In this document: in pieces, positions 36,439 through 46,053 of the stretch
Layout: each line of letters starts with the position of its first letter
Position numbering within the stretch: the first letter of the stretch is position 1
NCBI GenBank assembly: GCA_964628685.1
Contig: CAZVNM010000002.1
Span: 186,001-250,000 of the forward strand
Direction of reading: 5' to 3'
Origin: CALMEC01 sp964628685
Lineage (GTDB): Bacteria > Actinomycetota > Thermoleophilia > Miltoncostaeales > Miltoncostaeaceae
Length of the DNA: 64,000 nt
Position numbers and translations under genes: made by a program
The notes under the pieces: generated by a model
Databases searched by the model: none
What the model was told of the DNA's origin: nothing
The model's input: only the letters and a program-made list of their open reading frames with translations

Positions 36439-36915
36439 TCAGACGTCGACGCGGAAGGCGTTGCTGCGCCAGGCCTCCAGCTGCAGGTCCAGCACGTCCA
36501 GCGGGTTGATCGGGCGCACGCCCTCGATCAGGTCGTCCTCCCGGAAGCCGTAGAGGGCGCCCAGTGAGAAGCGGTCCACCAGGATCTTCGCGCCCTCGTC
36601 CAGCAGCGCACGCACCTGGTTGTTGGCCGCCATGTGGCCGGGAAACGCCTCGGCCCCGACCGACGGGTACCCGCGGGTCCCCGAGGCGATCAGCACGCCC
36701 GGTCCGTGCAGCACGATGGAGAGGTCGAACCCCTTGCGCAGGAGGCGCGTGGCCACGAACAGGTTGGTGAGTCCCGCCGACCCCTCGTACGGGGCGGTGG
36801 AGATGAACATGTAGGCGCGATCGCCCTCGCGGGCGTCGTAGTCCTCGACCAGCTTCTCGTCGACGTCGTACAGCTCCTGGCCCGGTTCCGGCCGCGGCCC
36901 GTCGATCTTCCCCAT
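36439..36915 (-). CDS. MSMEG_0572/Sll0783-like nitrogen-starvation response protein
   Basis: The 158-residue protein contains YEGSAGLTNLFVATRLLRKG, LHGPGVLIASGTRGYPSVG, EAFPGHMAANNQVRALLDEG, and RFSLGALYGFREDDLIEGVRPINPLDVLDLQL. From memory these blocks closely follow the MSMEG_0572/Sll0783 family, a DsrE-like protein of the nitrilase-associated Nit1C cluster. Here it stands alone, divergent from lpdA, with a GGAGG Shine-Dalgarno. Another protein of Nit1C type, an MSMEG_0565-like glycosyltransferase, is encoded at 48082. Function unknown. Confidence 0.82.
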   Translation of the reverse strand: MGKIDGPRPEPGQELYDVDEKLVEDYDAREGDRAYMFISTAPYEGSAGLTNLFVATRLLRKGFDLSIVLHGPGVLIASGTRGYPSVGAEAFPGHMAANNQVRALLDEGAKILVDRFSLGALYGFREDDLIEGVRPINPLDVLDLQLEAWRSNAFRVDV

Positions 36916-37062
36916 GTGTCCTCCATGCATGTCACGGCTCGCCTGGGTTGTGTTCGCCGGGGTCGGCGCGGACCCTGCAACGTTCGACACCGGCGGATCC
37001 CCGGCACCCGTGCGCCGCGTCGGGGTATCGTCCAGGTGTCCTGCAGCGAGGAGGGGAGCGGA

Positions 37063-38463
37063 ATGGAAGTCGATGTCGCGGTGCTCGGCGGCGGGCCGGG
37101 TGGATACCCGGCGGCGATCCGGGCGGCCCAGCTGGGGCTGTCGGTGGCCCTCATCGAGAAGGGCGAGCTTGGCGGCACCTGCCTCAACGTCGGCTGCATC
37201 CCCACCAAGGCATGGGTGCAGAGCGCGCACGCGCTGAAGGACGCCCGTCACGCGTTCCCCCAGCTCGGCGTCACCGCCGGCGAGCCCACGCTCGACTTCG
37301 GTCAGGTCCAGGAGAACAAGGGCCAGATCGTCAAGACGATGGTGGGCGGCGTGGGAACGCTGCTCAAGGCCAACGGCGTGACGGTGGTGAACGGTGAGGG
37401 GACGTTCACCGGTCCCAACGAGATCGCCGTCGAGGGTGCCGAGAGCGTCACCTTCAAGCACGCGGTCATCGCCACCGGTTCGCGGCCGCTGCGTCCGCCG
37501 GTCGAGGGCATCGACAACGAGCGCTGCGTCGACAGCACGGGGCTCCTCGCGCAGACCGAGATCCCCAAGCGCCTCATCGTCCTGGGCGGCGGTGTGATCG
37601 GCGTCGAGTTCGCGTCGATCTTCAACCACTTCGGGTCCAAGGTGACCGTGGTGGAGATGCTCGACTCGATCATCCCGATGATGGACGACGACGCCATCAA
37701 GGCGCTCACCAGGGCCTTCAGCAAGGACGGCATCGAGGTCCACACGGGTGCCAGGGCGACGAAGATCGTCGAGAACCAGGACGGCGTGGTCCTGCACTTC
37801 GACAAGGGCGGTGAGGACGAGTCGGTCGAAGGCGACCTCATCCTCGTCGCCACCGGCCGCGGCGCCAACGTGGAGGGCATCGGCCTCGAGGCCGCCGGCG
37901 TGACGTTCGAGAAGACCGGCATCACCACCGACGCCACCCGCCGCACCAGCGTCGACCACATCTACGCGGTCGGCGACGTGGCCGGGTACTGGCAGCTCGC
38001 CCACACCGCGTTTCGCGAGGGTGAGGTTGCCGCCGAGAACATCGCCGGACACCGCACCGAGGTCACGGGCGCCGTGCCGTCGTGCATCTACACCGACCCC
38101 GAGGTCGCGCAGGTCGGCATGAGCGAACGCGACGCGGTCGAGAAGTACGGCAAGGACGCGGTCATGACCGGCCAGTTCCCGTACGCGGCCATCGCGAGGG
38201 CGGCGATGTTCGCCGACAAGACCGGCTTTTTCAAGATGATCGCCCACGCCGAGACCGGAGAGCTTCTGGGCGTCGTCGTCGTGGGGCTGCAGGCGACCGA
38301 CCTCGTGAACGCCGGGGTGATCGCCCTCGACTCGGAGGCCGTCATCGAGACGGTCGGTGAGTCGATCGCCGCCCATCCGACGCTCTCGGAGGGCTTCAAG
38401 GAGGCCGGGTTGGTCGCACTGGAGCGGCCCATCCACGTCCCGCCGCGCAAGAAGCGCCGCTGA
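37063..38463 (+). CDS. lpdA: Dihydrolipoamide dehydrogenase
   Basis: This 466-residue flavoprotein is the E3 component that reoxidises lipoamide with NAD+. FAD binding is at VAVLGGGPGGYPAA, the redox-active disulfide is C40/C45 in GGTCLNVGCIPTKA, NAD binding is at LIVLGGGVIGVEFA, the second FAD site is at YAVGDVAG, and the catalytic His-Glu pair lies in AAHPTLSE near residue 437. GAGGAGGGG precedes the ATG. No E1 or E2 genes lie nearby, so it is a free-standing copy. The tail PPRKKRR is basic. Confidence 0.95.
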   Translation: MEVDVAVLGGGPGGYPAAIRAAQLGLSVALIEKGELGGTCLNVGCIPTKAWVQSAHALKDARHAFPQLGVTAGEPTLDFGQVQENKGQIVKTMVGGVGTLLKANGVTVVNGEGTFTGPNEIAVEGAESVTFKHAVIATGSRPLRPPVEGIDNERCVDSTGLLAQTEIPKRLIVLGGGVIGVEFASIFNHFGSKVTVVEMLDSIIPMMDDDAIKALTRAFSKDGIEVHTGARATKIVENQDGVVLHFDKGGEDESVEGDLILVATGRGANVEGIGLEAAGVTFEKTGITTDATRRTSVDHIYAVGDVAGYWQLAHTAFREGEVAAENIAGHRTEVTGAVPSCIYTDPEVAQVGMSERDAVEKYGKDAVMTGQFPYAAIARAAMFADKTGFFKMIAHAETGELLGVVVVGLQATDLVNAGVIALDSEAVIETVGESIAAHPTLSEGFKEAGLVALERPIHVPPRKKRR

Positions 38464-38470
38464 TCAGGCG

Positions 38471-39067
38471 ATGACGACCGGGGACTCCACGGCCGGCGGC
38501 GACCTCCCAGCGATGCGGGCGGGCGACGCCGACCGGGAGGCCACGGTCGTCAGGCTGCGCGAGGCATGTGCCGAGGGGCGGCTGGGGCTCGAGGAGTTCA
38601 CCGTGCGCCTCGACACCGCGTACCGCGCGACGACGCGGGGCGAGTTGGAGGAGCTCACCCGTGACCTGCCGCGCGGGATCGAACGGGCACCGGCGGGTCG
38701 CGAGCGCCGGTGGTTTCTGGGGATCTTCGGCGGCGGCACGACGAAGGGTCGGTGGCGCGTGGCGCCCCGCATCACCGTCGTCGACGTCTTCGGCGGCACC
38801 GACCTGGACCTGCGCGACGCGATCGTGACGGCGCCGGAGGTGACCATCACGGCGATCGCCGTCTTCGGCGGCTGCGACATCATCGTCCCGGAGGGCGCCG
38901 ACGTCGGCATGACGGGCGGCGCGATCTTCGGCGGCAACGACCTGAAGATGGACAGCGCGCCGGTGCAGGGCGGCCCCCGCATCCGCGTGCGGGCCCTCTC
39001 GCTGTTCGGCGGCATCGACGTGGAGGAGCGCCCGCGACGCGAGCGGCGCCTGCGGGAGACGACGTGA
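38471..39067 (+). CDS. DUF1707 protein with LiaF-like C-terminal domain
   Basis: The 198-residue protein has the DUF1707 opening (MRAGDADREATVVRLREACAEGRLGLEEFTVRLDTAYRATTRGEL shortened: DADRE, EGRLGLEEF, AYRA-T-RGEL) at residues 16-60. A C-terminal beta domain follows with repeated phenylalanine-glycine turns (VDVFGGTDLDL, IAVFGGCDIIVP, GAIFGGNDLK, LSLFGGIDVEE), as in cell-wall-active antibiotic response proteins of the LiaF type. No membrane helix is obvious. It starts 7 nt after lpdA and overlaps the next gene (GTGA), so they may be cotranscribed. Likely an envelope-stress protein. Confidence 0.85.
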   Translation: MTTGDSTAGGDLPAMRAGDADREATVVRLREACAEGRLGLEEFTVRLDTAYRATTRGELEELTRDLPRGIERAPAGRERRWFLGIFGGGTTKGRWRVAPRITVVDVFGGTDLDLRDAIVTAPEVTITAIAVFGGCDIIVPEGADVGMTGGAIFGGNDLKMDSAPVQGGPRIRVRALSLFGGIDVEERPRRERRLRETT

Positions 39068-39528
39068 CCGAGGGCGGCGGACCGGCACTGGATCCGGCGC
39101 TTCGCCGACGCATGTTCGGCATGGTCGCGGTGGTGGACGTCCTCACGGGGGCCGTGCTCGTGGCGGTCGGGCTCGCCACCGATGATCGGCTGCTGCTCCT
39201 GTTGGGCATCGTGTTCGGCGTGGGGGCCACGGCGACCATGCTTTACATGCGTTCCCGCATCGGGGGTGACCCGGCGCGTGCGGCCTCGGCGTACGGCACG
39301 ATCACGGCCACCCGGCCGGACGACGGGGGCGGTCTGCGGGTCACGCTCGACGTCATGCCGCTCACCGGTGCGCCGTACCCGGCCACGATCGTGATCCCAC
39401 CGCAGGACGTGCGCATGGATGCGCTGGAGGAGGGGGCGACGCTCCCACTGCGTGTGGGGCGCGGCCCATCGCAGGTCATGCTCGACCGGGACCGCTACCT
39501 GGCGGAGGCGGGCCACTCGACGGTCTGA
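39064..39528 (+). CDS. Small membrane protein with C-terminal soluble domain
   Basis: The 154-residue product starts at a GTG that overlaps the previous stop. Two membrane helices (about residues 17-36 and 41-58: FGMVAVVDVLTGAVLVAVGL and LLLLLGIVFGVGATATMLYM) precede a ~90-residue beta-rich domain with YGTITATRPDDGGGLRVTLD. Family unknown. Coupling to the DUF1707 gene suggests a shared envelope role. Confidence 0.75.
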   Translation: MTEGGGPALDPALRRRMFGMVAVVDVLTGAVLVAVGLATDDRLLLLLGIVFGVGATATMLYMRSRIGGDPARAASAYGTITATRPDDGGGLRVTLDVMPLTGAPYPATIVIPPQDVRMDALEEGATLPLRVGRGPSQVMLDRDRYLAEAGHSTV

Positions 39529-39567
39529 TCGCGCGGCCGACGACGGTCGGCGCGCCGAAGCATGGCC

Positions 39568-40254
39568 TCAGCGCGATCCGGTCGGCGGGAAGATGCTGCC
39601 GTCCAGCAGAGCGGCCGGATCGACGTCGGCCATGGACGCGACGACGACCGGGGTCGCGAGGGGCGCACCACCGGGCACGCTGGGGATGCCGATCGCGCGC
39701 GTGCCGGCGGCCATCGCGGCACGTGCCCCCAGGGGTGAGTCCTCGAACGTCGCGGTGCGCGCGGGGTCGACCTCGAGCGCCGCGCAGGCGGCCAGGTAGA
39801 CGTCCGGTGCGGGCTTGGGCTCCAGCCCGTCGCCTGCGCAGCGGATCGCGTCGAACAGGTCGACGAGGCCGCTTCGCGTGAGCACCCGCCTGGTATCGGG
39901 TTCGGCGGTGTTGGATGCGACCGCCATCGGCACCCGTCCGTCCAGGACCGCCAGCAGGTCGACCACACCGGGCATCGGTTCGACGCCGTGCTCGTCGACG
40001 GCGCGGCGGTACGCCACCATCAGCTCCTCGCCGAACCGGGTGCCCTCCTCGGCGGGGGCGCCGCACCATTCGGCGAGCAGACGACCGGCGTCGCCCAGCG
40101 CGGTGCCGTGCAGGAGGTGCTTCAGCTCCATCGAGAAGGGTGTGCCGTGCGTCTCGCAGACGGCCTGTTCGGCCATCGTCCACCGGCTCTCGGTCTCGAG
40201 CAGCAGGCCGTCGCAGTCGAACACGACGGCGGTGATGGGCGCGGGTGTGCTCAC
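39568..40254 (-). CDS. HAD-superfamily phosphatase (beta-phosphoglucomutase-like)
   Basis: This 228-residue HAD-IA hydrolase has motif I VFDCDGLLLETE, motif II AVASNTAE, the lysine of motif III in GLEPKPAPDVYLAA, and motif IV FEDSPLGARAAMAAG. The helical cap lies between residues 20 and 90. Substrates of such enzymes are small phosphosugars or nucleotides and cannot be fixed by sequence alone. The GTG start at 40254 is supported by TACCCT (complement of 40261-40266) ending 6 nt upstream. Confidence 0.9.
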   Translation of the reverse strand: MSTPAPITAVVFDCDGLLLETESRWTMAEQAVCETHGTPFSMELKHLLHGTALGDAGRLLAEWCGAPAEEGTRFGEELMVAYRRAVDEHGVEPMPGVVDLLAVLDGRVPMAVASNTAEPDTRRVLTRSGLVDLFDAIRCAGDGLEPKPAPDVYLAACAALEVDPARTATFEDSPLGARAAMAAGTRAIGIPSVPGGAPLATPVVVASMADVDPAALLDGSIFPPTGSR

Positions 40255-40295
40255 CCGGCCAGGGTAGCCGTGGTGACGGCCCGCCGGCCCCGCGA

Positions 40296-42608
40296 TCAGC
40301 GGACGGTGGGACGAAGCGCGGTCACCCGGCCCGACCGCACCACGATGCGACGGGTGACGTCCCGGCCGCCCACCCGTGCCCGGGCGGTGAGGACCAGGTT
40401 CGTGCGCGACCGCGTGATCCGTCGCGGAAGCCGCACGTCCAGGATCGCGCCGGCCCGGGTGGCGAGGACCCGCCCGCCGGCGATCAGGGTGGTGCGGGTG
40501 GCGCCCGGGGCCCGCAGGCGCAGGCGTCCGGTGGTTGCGAGGCGGGCCCGTCCGGCGACGAGCCTGGGGATGAGGACCGCGATGGTCGGGGTCACGGTTG
40601 CGACCGGTGTGGCCGGTGCGACCGGCGGGGCGGACGGACCGGTCGTCGCCGGCACGACCGGCACCACCGTGGCGCCGGTCGCGGTGTCGGTCGTCGGGAC
40701 CACCGTCGCCGGGGTGTCGGTCGTGGTCGGCGGCGGGGGTACGGCCGTGGCGGTCTGCTCCGGGGACACGTCGACGTCGGTGCTCGGGGTGCGGTTGCCG
40801 CCCCGGTCGACCGCCACCACCCGATAGGTCACGCGCGATGCCCCGGCCGGGATGACGTCGGTCGTCCGCAGCGCGGTGGTCGTCGTGATCATCACGCCAT
40901 CGCGCACCACCTCGTAGCGCGCGACGCGATCGTCGTCCGACGACGCCGTCCAGCTGAGTCCCACGGTGCGGTCCACAACGGTGACGAACGGGCCGCCCGG
41001 GGCCGTGGGCGGGGTCACGTCCGGCGTCGGCTGCACGTGGGTCCACCCGCCGCTCGACCGGTTGCCGGCGCCGTCGACGGCGACCACCCGGTAGTACGCC
41101 CCGCCGACCGAGGTGGGGATGTCGACGGTGGCGGTGCGGGACGTGGTCGTGAGGATGGTGCCCGTGCCCTGGCGCTCGAGCTCGTAGTGGGAGACCCACA
41201 GATCGTCGGTCGCCGCACCCCATGTGACGCGCAGTGTGCGCACCGTCACCGAGAAGTCCTGCGGCTGTGGGTCGCTCGGCGGGGTGACGTCGATGCCCGC
41301 CGGAAGCCGCACGGCGATCTGTGCGGGACCCGATCCCGTGGAGGTGTTGGTGATCCGCACGCCGGTCTCGGCGTCGGTGAAGGACGCCCCCGGCTGCAGT
41401 GCGGCGTCGCCCAACGAGTCGGTCAGCGGGTTCATGTCCAGCAGGTACGAGTTCCGGATGCTCCTGGGGGCCGGGACATGCCGCACGGTGACGCCGGTCA
41501 CCATCGGGTCGGATGGGGCATAGGTGTCGTAGCGGGCGGTGGGACGTCGGGCCTCGACCGCGAGATACCCGTCGACCGCGCCGGTGGCGTCCACGCGGGG
41601 CACCAGCACGAGCTTGGGTCCGGTCGACACGAAGTCATTGGCGTCACGCACCGCGTAGGTGTCTGAGACCGGGGCCACCCGGACCTCGTCGGCGGTGAGC
41701 TCACCGTTCTGATGGCGGTGCCAGGTGTCGGTCAGCCGCACGGTCGGCGAGTTTCCCATCACGCTGTGCGGGTCGGCGTACTCGCGGTACGAGCAGTTCA
41801 CACTCAGCGGGGTCCGCTGGCCGTTGGCGTCACGGCACTGCATCGACCCGGCATGGCTGGAACCGAGGTTGTGGCCGATCTCATGGGCGGTCACCCACGT
41901 GGCGATGTTCGCGTTCAGCCAGCTCACCGTGCCGGGCATGTACGCCACGCCCTCCGGTGTGCCGCCGACGCAGCTTCGTCGCGGGGTCACGTAGACGATG
42001 TGGTCGTACGCGGCCAGGTTCACCCCGGCCGCCCGCGCCGCCGCCCGACCCGCGTTGTCGATGAGGTCGATGTCGCAGTCGCCGATCGTGGCGGACGAGT
42101 CCCACGAAAAGATGTCCCCGGACGCGCTGCGGATGCCGGTGAACCACGTGGCACCATTGGTCTGCTGCCGGTAGAAGGCGTTCAGCGAGTCGGTGGTGTT
42201 GTCGAAGAAGCGCTCGCGGATCTGTGCCTCGGTGAACGGCATGGTCCGGTTGTCCGGGAACGTGATGCGGACCACCGCCATGGTGCGCGGTCCCGTCGCG
42301 GTCGGCGCGGTCACCGGCTGCGTCGTCGTCGCGTCGGCCGTGCCCGCCACGCCGGTGCTCGTCGACTCGCCGGTGACCTCCACCACGCGACCCACCAGGT
42401 GCCGTGGCTGCGCGTCGCGCAGGCGCCGGTTGCCGCCCGCCGTCCGAAGCGAGAACCGCTCGGTCGTGCGCCCGGCGGAGAACTCGTCACCGATGGACCG
42501 CTGGAGCACCCCCCGCGTGGTCGTGGGCGCCGCGACGGCGTTTCCGGCGATCACCGTGGAGAGCGCGACGGCGAGCATCCATGCTGTGCGGCGCGATCGC
42601 GATTTCAC
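40296..42608 (-). CDS. Secreted M11-type zinc metalloprotease with fibronectin III domains
   Basis: The 770-residue exported protein has a signal peptide (AWMLAVALSTVIAGNAVAA). A gametolysin-like M11 catalytic domain carries the zinc motif HEIGHNLGSSH near residues 239-249 and a Met-turn candidate DPHSVMGN. Two fibronectin type III-like modules follow (about 460-550 and 555-650, each with YRVVAVD). A Thr/Pro/Val linker and a C-terminal beta domain rich in Arg complete it. It probably degrades extracellular proteins. Translation starts at a GTG that overlaps a short upstream ORF stop as GTGA, though the -10 there is unclear. Confidence 0.88.
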   Translation of the reverse strand: MKSRSRRTAWMLAVALSTVIAGNAVAAPTTTRGVLQRSIGDEFSAGRTTERFSLRTAGGNRRLRDAQPRHLVGRVVEVTGESTSTGVAGTADATTTQPVTAPTATGPRTMAVVRITFPDNRTMPFTEAQIRERFFDNTTDSLNAFYRQQTNGATWFTGIRSASGDIFSWDSSATIGDCDIDLIDNAGRAAARAAGVNLAAYDHIVYVTPRRSCVGGTPEGVAYMPGTVSWLNANIATWVTAHEIGHNLGSSHAGSMQCRDANGQRTPLSVNCSYREYADPHSVMGNSPTVRLTDTWHRHQNGELTADEVRVAPVSDTYAVRDANDFVSTGPKLVLVPRVDATGAVDGYLAVEARRPTARYDTYAPSDPMVTGVTVRHVPAPRSIRNSYLLDMNPLTDSLGDAALQPGASFTDAETGVRITNTSTGSGPAQIAVRLPAGIDVTPPSDPQPQDFSVTVRTLRVTWGAATDDLWVSHYELERQGTGTILTTTSRTATVDIPTSVGGAYYRVVAVDGAGNRSSGGWTHVQPTPDVTPPTAPGGPFVTVVDRTVGLSWTASSDDDRVARYEVVRDGVMITTTTALRTTDVIPAGASRVTYRVVAVDRGGNRTPSTDVDVSPEQTATAVPPPPTTTDTPATVVPTTDTATGATVVPVVPATTGPSAPPVAPATPVATVTPTIAVLIPRLVAGRARLATTGRLRLRAPGATRTTLIAGGRVLATRAGAILDVRLPRRITRSRTNLVLTARARVGGRDVTRRIVVRSGRVTALRPTVR

Positions 42609-42668
42609 CCCGTGTACATCGGCATTTCGGGCCCTGCCCTTGACGGGATCCGGATGCCGTCCCGGCCG

Positions 42669-44594
42669 TCAGCCGGTCGCGCCCGCCACCGCCGCGGTGG
42701 TCGACGCCCTGCGGGTGTCCTCCTCCACCGGGTGGCGGGTGGGGCCGGAGAGCGCCCGCAGCGCGTACAGGATGCACGCCAGGTCGACCAGCTCCTGCGT
42801 GAGGGCGCCGATCACCGCCGGGATGTGGCCGAAGGCGGCCACGATCATGAGCCCGACCGAGAGGATGATGCCGATCCAGATCGCGGTGAGCGCCACCGAG
42901 TAGGTGTGCCTGCCGATCTCGACCGACTGCGCCACCTTGCCGATGTCGTCCCTGGTGATGACGACATCCGCCGACTCGCTGGCGGCCGTCGACCCGCGGG
43001 CGCCCATCGCGATGCCCACGTCGGCGACCGCAAGCACGGGTGCGTCGTTCACCCCGTCGCCGACCATGATGATGGGGCGGTCGGGGGCGCCCATCACCAG
43101 GTCGACCTTGTCCTGGGGAAGGAGGTCGGCGTGCACCTCGTCGATTCCGGCGCGCGCCGCCAGCGCGTTGGCGGTCTCGCGGTTGTCGCCGGTCACCATG
43201 AGCTCGTGCACCATCCCGGCCTCGCGCAGGGCGGCGACGGTGGCGGCGGCGTTCGCGCGGAGCTCGTCGGCCATCACGAGCGCGCCAGCGTAGCGTCCGT
43301 CGACGGCCACGTGGACGGCGGTCTCGCCCGCATGGAAGTCGACCGCCGGCGCCGTCGGGTCGGTGTCCCGGACGAACGACAGCTTGCCGACCACGACGCT
43401 GCGGCCATCGATGGTGGCGGTCACGCCGTTGGTCGCGATCTCCGACGCGTCGGACGCCGGTGTGAGCTGCAGGTTGCGTCTGCGCGCCGCGGCCTGGACG
43501 CCGTCTGCGAGGACGTGTGACGAGTACTGCTCGGCGGACGCGGCGAGGTGCAGCAGCTCGTCCTCGTCGACGCCCGGCGCGGCGACGATCCGCGCGATCG
43601 TCGGCTCGCCGTAGGTGAGGGTGCCGGTCTTGTCGAACGCGACGCTGCGCGCCTTGGCGAGCCCCTCCAGGGTGGCGCCGCCCTTGACGATGACGCCGGA
43701 CTTGGCCGCGCGGCTCATCCCGCCCATGAACGCCACGGGTGCGGCGATGAGGAGGGGACAGGGGGTCGCGAGCACGAGCACCTCGGCGAATCGCACCGCA
43801 TCGCCCGAGAGCCACCATGCGACGCCCGCGATCGCCAGCGACACGAGGGTGAACGGCACCGCGTACCGGTCGGCCACCCGTACCGTGGGCGCCTTGGACT
43901 CCTCGGCGGCGGCCACGAGGGCGACGATGCGCTGATACTGGGAGTCCGCGGCCGTCGCGGTGGCGCGCATGCGCACGGCGTGGTGTCCGTTGACCGAACC
44001 GCTGAGCACGCGATCGCCGGCGGCCTTCAATACCGGCAGGCTCTCGCCGGTGAGCGACGACTCGTCGAACTCGCCCTCGCCGTCGACGATCTCGCCGTCC
44101 ACCGGGACGATCTCCGCCGGCTTCACCAGGATCAGGTCGCCGGGCGCCACCTGGTCGACCGACACATCCTCAACGGTCGACTCGTCGCCGGACGGACCCA
44201 GCCGGTGAGCCCGCTGCGGCGCGCGGTCCAGCAGGCTGTTGAGCTCGCGCTGCGCCCGGCTGGCCGCGTAGTCCTCCAGGGCCTCGCCGCCGGAGAGCAT
44301 GAGGACGATGATGACCGCGGCGATGTACTCGCCCACGGCCACCGCGGCCACCATCGCGACGACCGCCAGGATGTCGAGGCCGAAGTGTCCGCGCAGGATG
44401 TCGCGCAGCATGTCGACCGCCGTCCACGCCACGATCCCCGCCACGTAGACGGTGGCGATCCACCGGGCGACCGTGTGCTGGTCGGTCGCGACCAGCACCA
44501 GGCAGGTCGCCAGCACGACCAGGGTCGCGGCGACGATGGGATAGCGACGCAGCCAGCCGCCGATCCCCGATGACGATGACCGCGACGCGCTCAT
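42669..44594 (-). CDS. Heavy-metal-type P-type ATPase
   Basis: This 641-residue pump has six to eight membrane helices, the ion-path motif TPCPLLIAAPVAFMGG near residue 277, phosphorylation site DKTGTLTYGEP near 319, and MVGDGVNDAPVLAVADVGIAMG. There is no N-terminal metal-binding domain. The Thr-Pro-Cys-Pro ion motif places it in the P1B group, but the metal is uncertain. It starts with ATG overlapping the trpB2 stop (ATGA), so the two are coupled. An odd pairing of a PLP enzyme and a metal pump. Confidence 0.92.
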   Translation of the reverse strand: MSASRSSSSGIGGWLRRYPIVAATLVVLATCLVLVATDQHTVARWIATVYVAGIVAWTAVDMLRDILRGHFGLDILAVVAMVAAVAVGEYIAAVIIVLMLSGGEALEDYAASRAQRELNSLLDRAPQRAHRLGPSGDESTVEDVSVDQVAPGDLILVKPAEIVPVDGEIVDGEGEFDESSLTGESLPVLKAAGDRVLSGSVNGHHAVRMRATATAADSQYQRIVALVAAAEESKAPTVRVADRYAVPFTLVSLAIAGVAWWLSGDAVRFAEVLVLATPCPLLIAAPVAFMGGMSRAAKSGVIVKGGATLEGLAKARSVAFDKTGTLTYGEPTIARIVAAPGVDEDELLHLAASAEQYSSHVLADGVQAAARRRNLQLTPASDASEIATNGVTATIDGRSVVVGKLSFVRDTDPTAPAVDFHAGETAVHVAVDGRYAGALVMADELRANAAATVAALREAGMVHELMVTGDNRETANALAARAGIDEVHADLLPQDKVDLVMGAPDRPIIMVGDGVNDAPVLAVADVGIAMGARGSTAASESADVVITRDDIGKVAQSVEIGRHTYSVALTAIWIGIILSVGLMIVAAFGHIPAVIGALTQELVDLACILYALRALSGPTRHPVEEDTRRASTTAAVAGATG

Positions 44595-45964
44595 CCCGCG
44601 AACGTCACCTCCGGCAGGTGCGTGAGCGCCTCGGCGATCGCCTCGTCCGGGTGCTCGTAGGCCTCCAGCTTGCCCTCGTGGAACTGCGAGTAGGCCGTCA
44701 TGTCGAAGTTGCCGTGACCCGAGAGGTTGAAGAGGATCACCTTCTCCTCACCGGTCTCCTTGCAGCGAAGCGCCTCGTCGATGGCGGCCCTGACGGCGTG
44801 GTTGGACTCGGGTGCGGGGATGATCCCCTCGGCCTGGGCGAACTGCACCCCGGCCGCGAACGTCGCGATCTGGTCGTAGGCGACCGCCTCCACCATGCCG
44901 TGCTTCACGAGCGCCGACACCTGCGGCGACATCGCGTGGTAGCGCAGGCCGCCGGCGTGGATTCCCGGCGGCACGAAGGTGTGGCCCAGCGTGTACATCT
45001 TCACGATCGGCGCAAGGCCGACGCCGTCCGCCGAATCCCAGGTGTAGGCGCCCTTCGTGAGGGTGGGGCAGGCCGCGGGCTCGACGGCGATGATCCGCGT
45101 CGTCCTGCCGTTGCGCACGTTCTCGCGCACGAACGGGAACGCGATCCCCGAGAAGTTGGAGCCGCCGCCGGCGCAGCCGATCACGATGTCCGGGTACTCA
45201 CCGGCCATCTCCATCTGGGCCAGGGCCTCCTGGCCGATGACGGTCTGGTGCAGACACACGTGCGGCAGGAACGATCCGAGGCTGTACTTCTTCTCGCCGC
45301 CCGACGTGACCGCGGCCTCGATGCCCTCCGAGATCGCGATGCCCAGCGACCCCGGGTGGTCCGGCGTGTCGGCCAGAAGGGACCGGCCCGCCTCGGTGCG
45401 GTCCGACGGGCTGGCGTACACCGACGCGCCGTAGGTCTCCATCACGAACCGGCGGAAGGGCTTCTGGTCGTAGCTCACCCGCACCATGTAGACCTCGCAG
45501 CCCATCCCGAACATCTGGCATGCCATGGCGAGCGCGCTGCCCCACTGGCCCGCGCCGGTTTCGGTGGTGTAGGCCTTCACGCCCTCCTCCTTGGCGAAGA
45601 AGGCCTGGGCGACGGCGGTGTTGGACTTGTGCGAGCCCACCGGCGAGGCGCCCTCGTACTTGTAGTAGATGTGCGCCGGCGTGCCGAGCTCCCGCTCCAG
45701 GCGGACCGCGCGCAGGAGCGGTGTGGGCCGCCACAGCTGGTAGATCTCGCGCACGGGCTCGGGGATCTCGATGTGGTCGTCACCCGAGACGTCCTGGCCG
45801 ACGAGGGCGGCGGGCACCAGCGCCGACATGAACTCCGCCGTGACCGGCTCCTTGGTCCCCGGGTGAAGCGGCGGCAACGCCGGGCCCGGCAGGTCCGGGT
45901 TGATGTTGAGCCACGCCGTGGGCGCCTTGGACACGGGCAGGTCGAAGCGGATCTCGTCGGACAT
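44591..45964 (-). CDS. TrpB2-type tryptophan synthase beta-like enzyme
   Basis: This 457-residue PLP enzyme carries GRP-type opening features LWRPTPLLRAVRLERELG and YEGASPVGSHKSNTAVAQA with the PLP lysine. The ammonium/substrate loop ETGAGQWGSALAMAC and the phosphate-binding GCAGGGSNFSG are also present. The long N-terminus and the LNINPDLP segment are typical of TrpB2 rather than TrpB1. No trpA or other trp gene is nearby, so it may salvage indole to tryptophan or act on another substrate. GAGGAG lies before the ATG. It is the first gene of a two-gene operon with the metal ATPase. Confidence 0.93.
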   Translation of the reverse strand: MSDEIRFDLPVSKAPTAWLNINPDLPGPALPPLHPGTKEPVTAEFMSALVPAALVGQDVSGDDHIEIPEPVREIYQLWRPTPLLRAVRLERELGTPAHIYYKYEGASPVGSHKSNTAVAQAFFAKEEGVKAYTTETGAGQWGSALAMACQMFGMGCEVYMVRVSYDQKPFRRFVMETYGASVYASPSDRTEAGRSLLADTPDHPGSLGIAISEGIEAAVTSGGEKKYSLGSFLPHVCLHQTVIGQEALAQMEMAGEYPDIVIGCAGGGSNFSGIAFPFVRENVRNGRTTRIIAVEPAACPTLTKGAYTWDSADGVGLAPIVKMYTLGHTFVPPGIHAGGLRYHAMSPQVSALVKHGMVEAVAYDQIATFAAGVQFAQAEGIIPAPESNHAVRAAIDEALRCKETGEEKVILFNLSGHGNFDMTAYSQFHEGKLEAYEHPDEAIAEALTHLPEVTFAG

Positions 45965-46053
45965 CGGGGCTCCTCGGGGACGGTGGTGGCGTATGGAATC
46001 TATCGCCGTTTCGGCCGTCCGGACCACGGATGGTCGACGGACGGGACGGTCGC

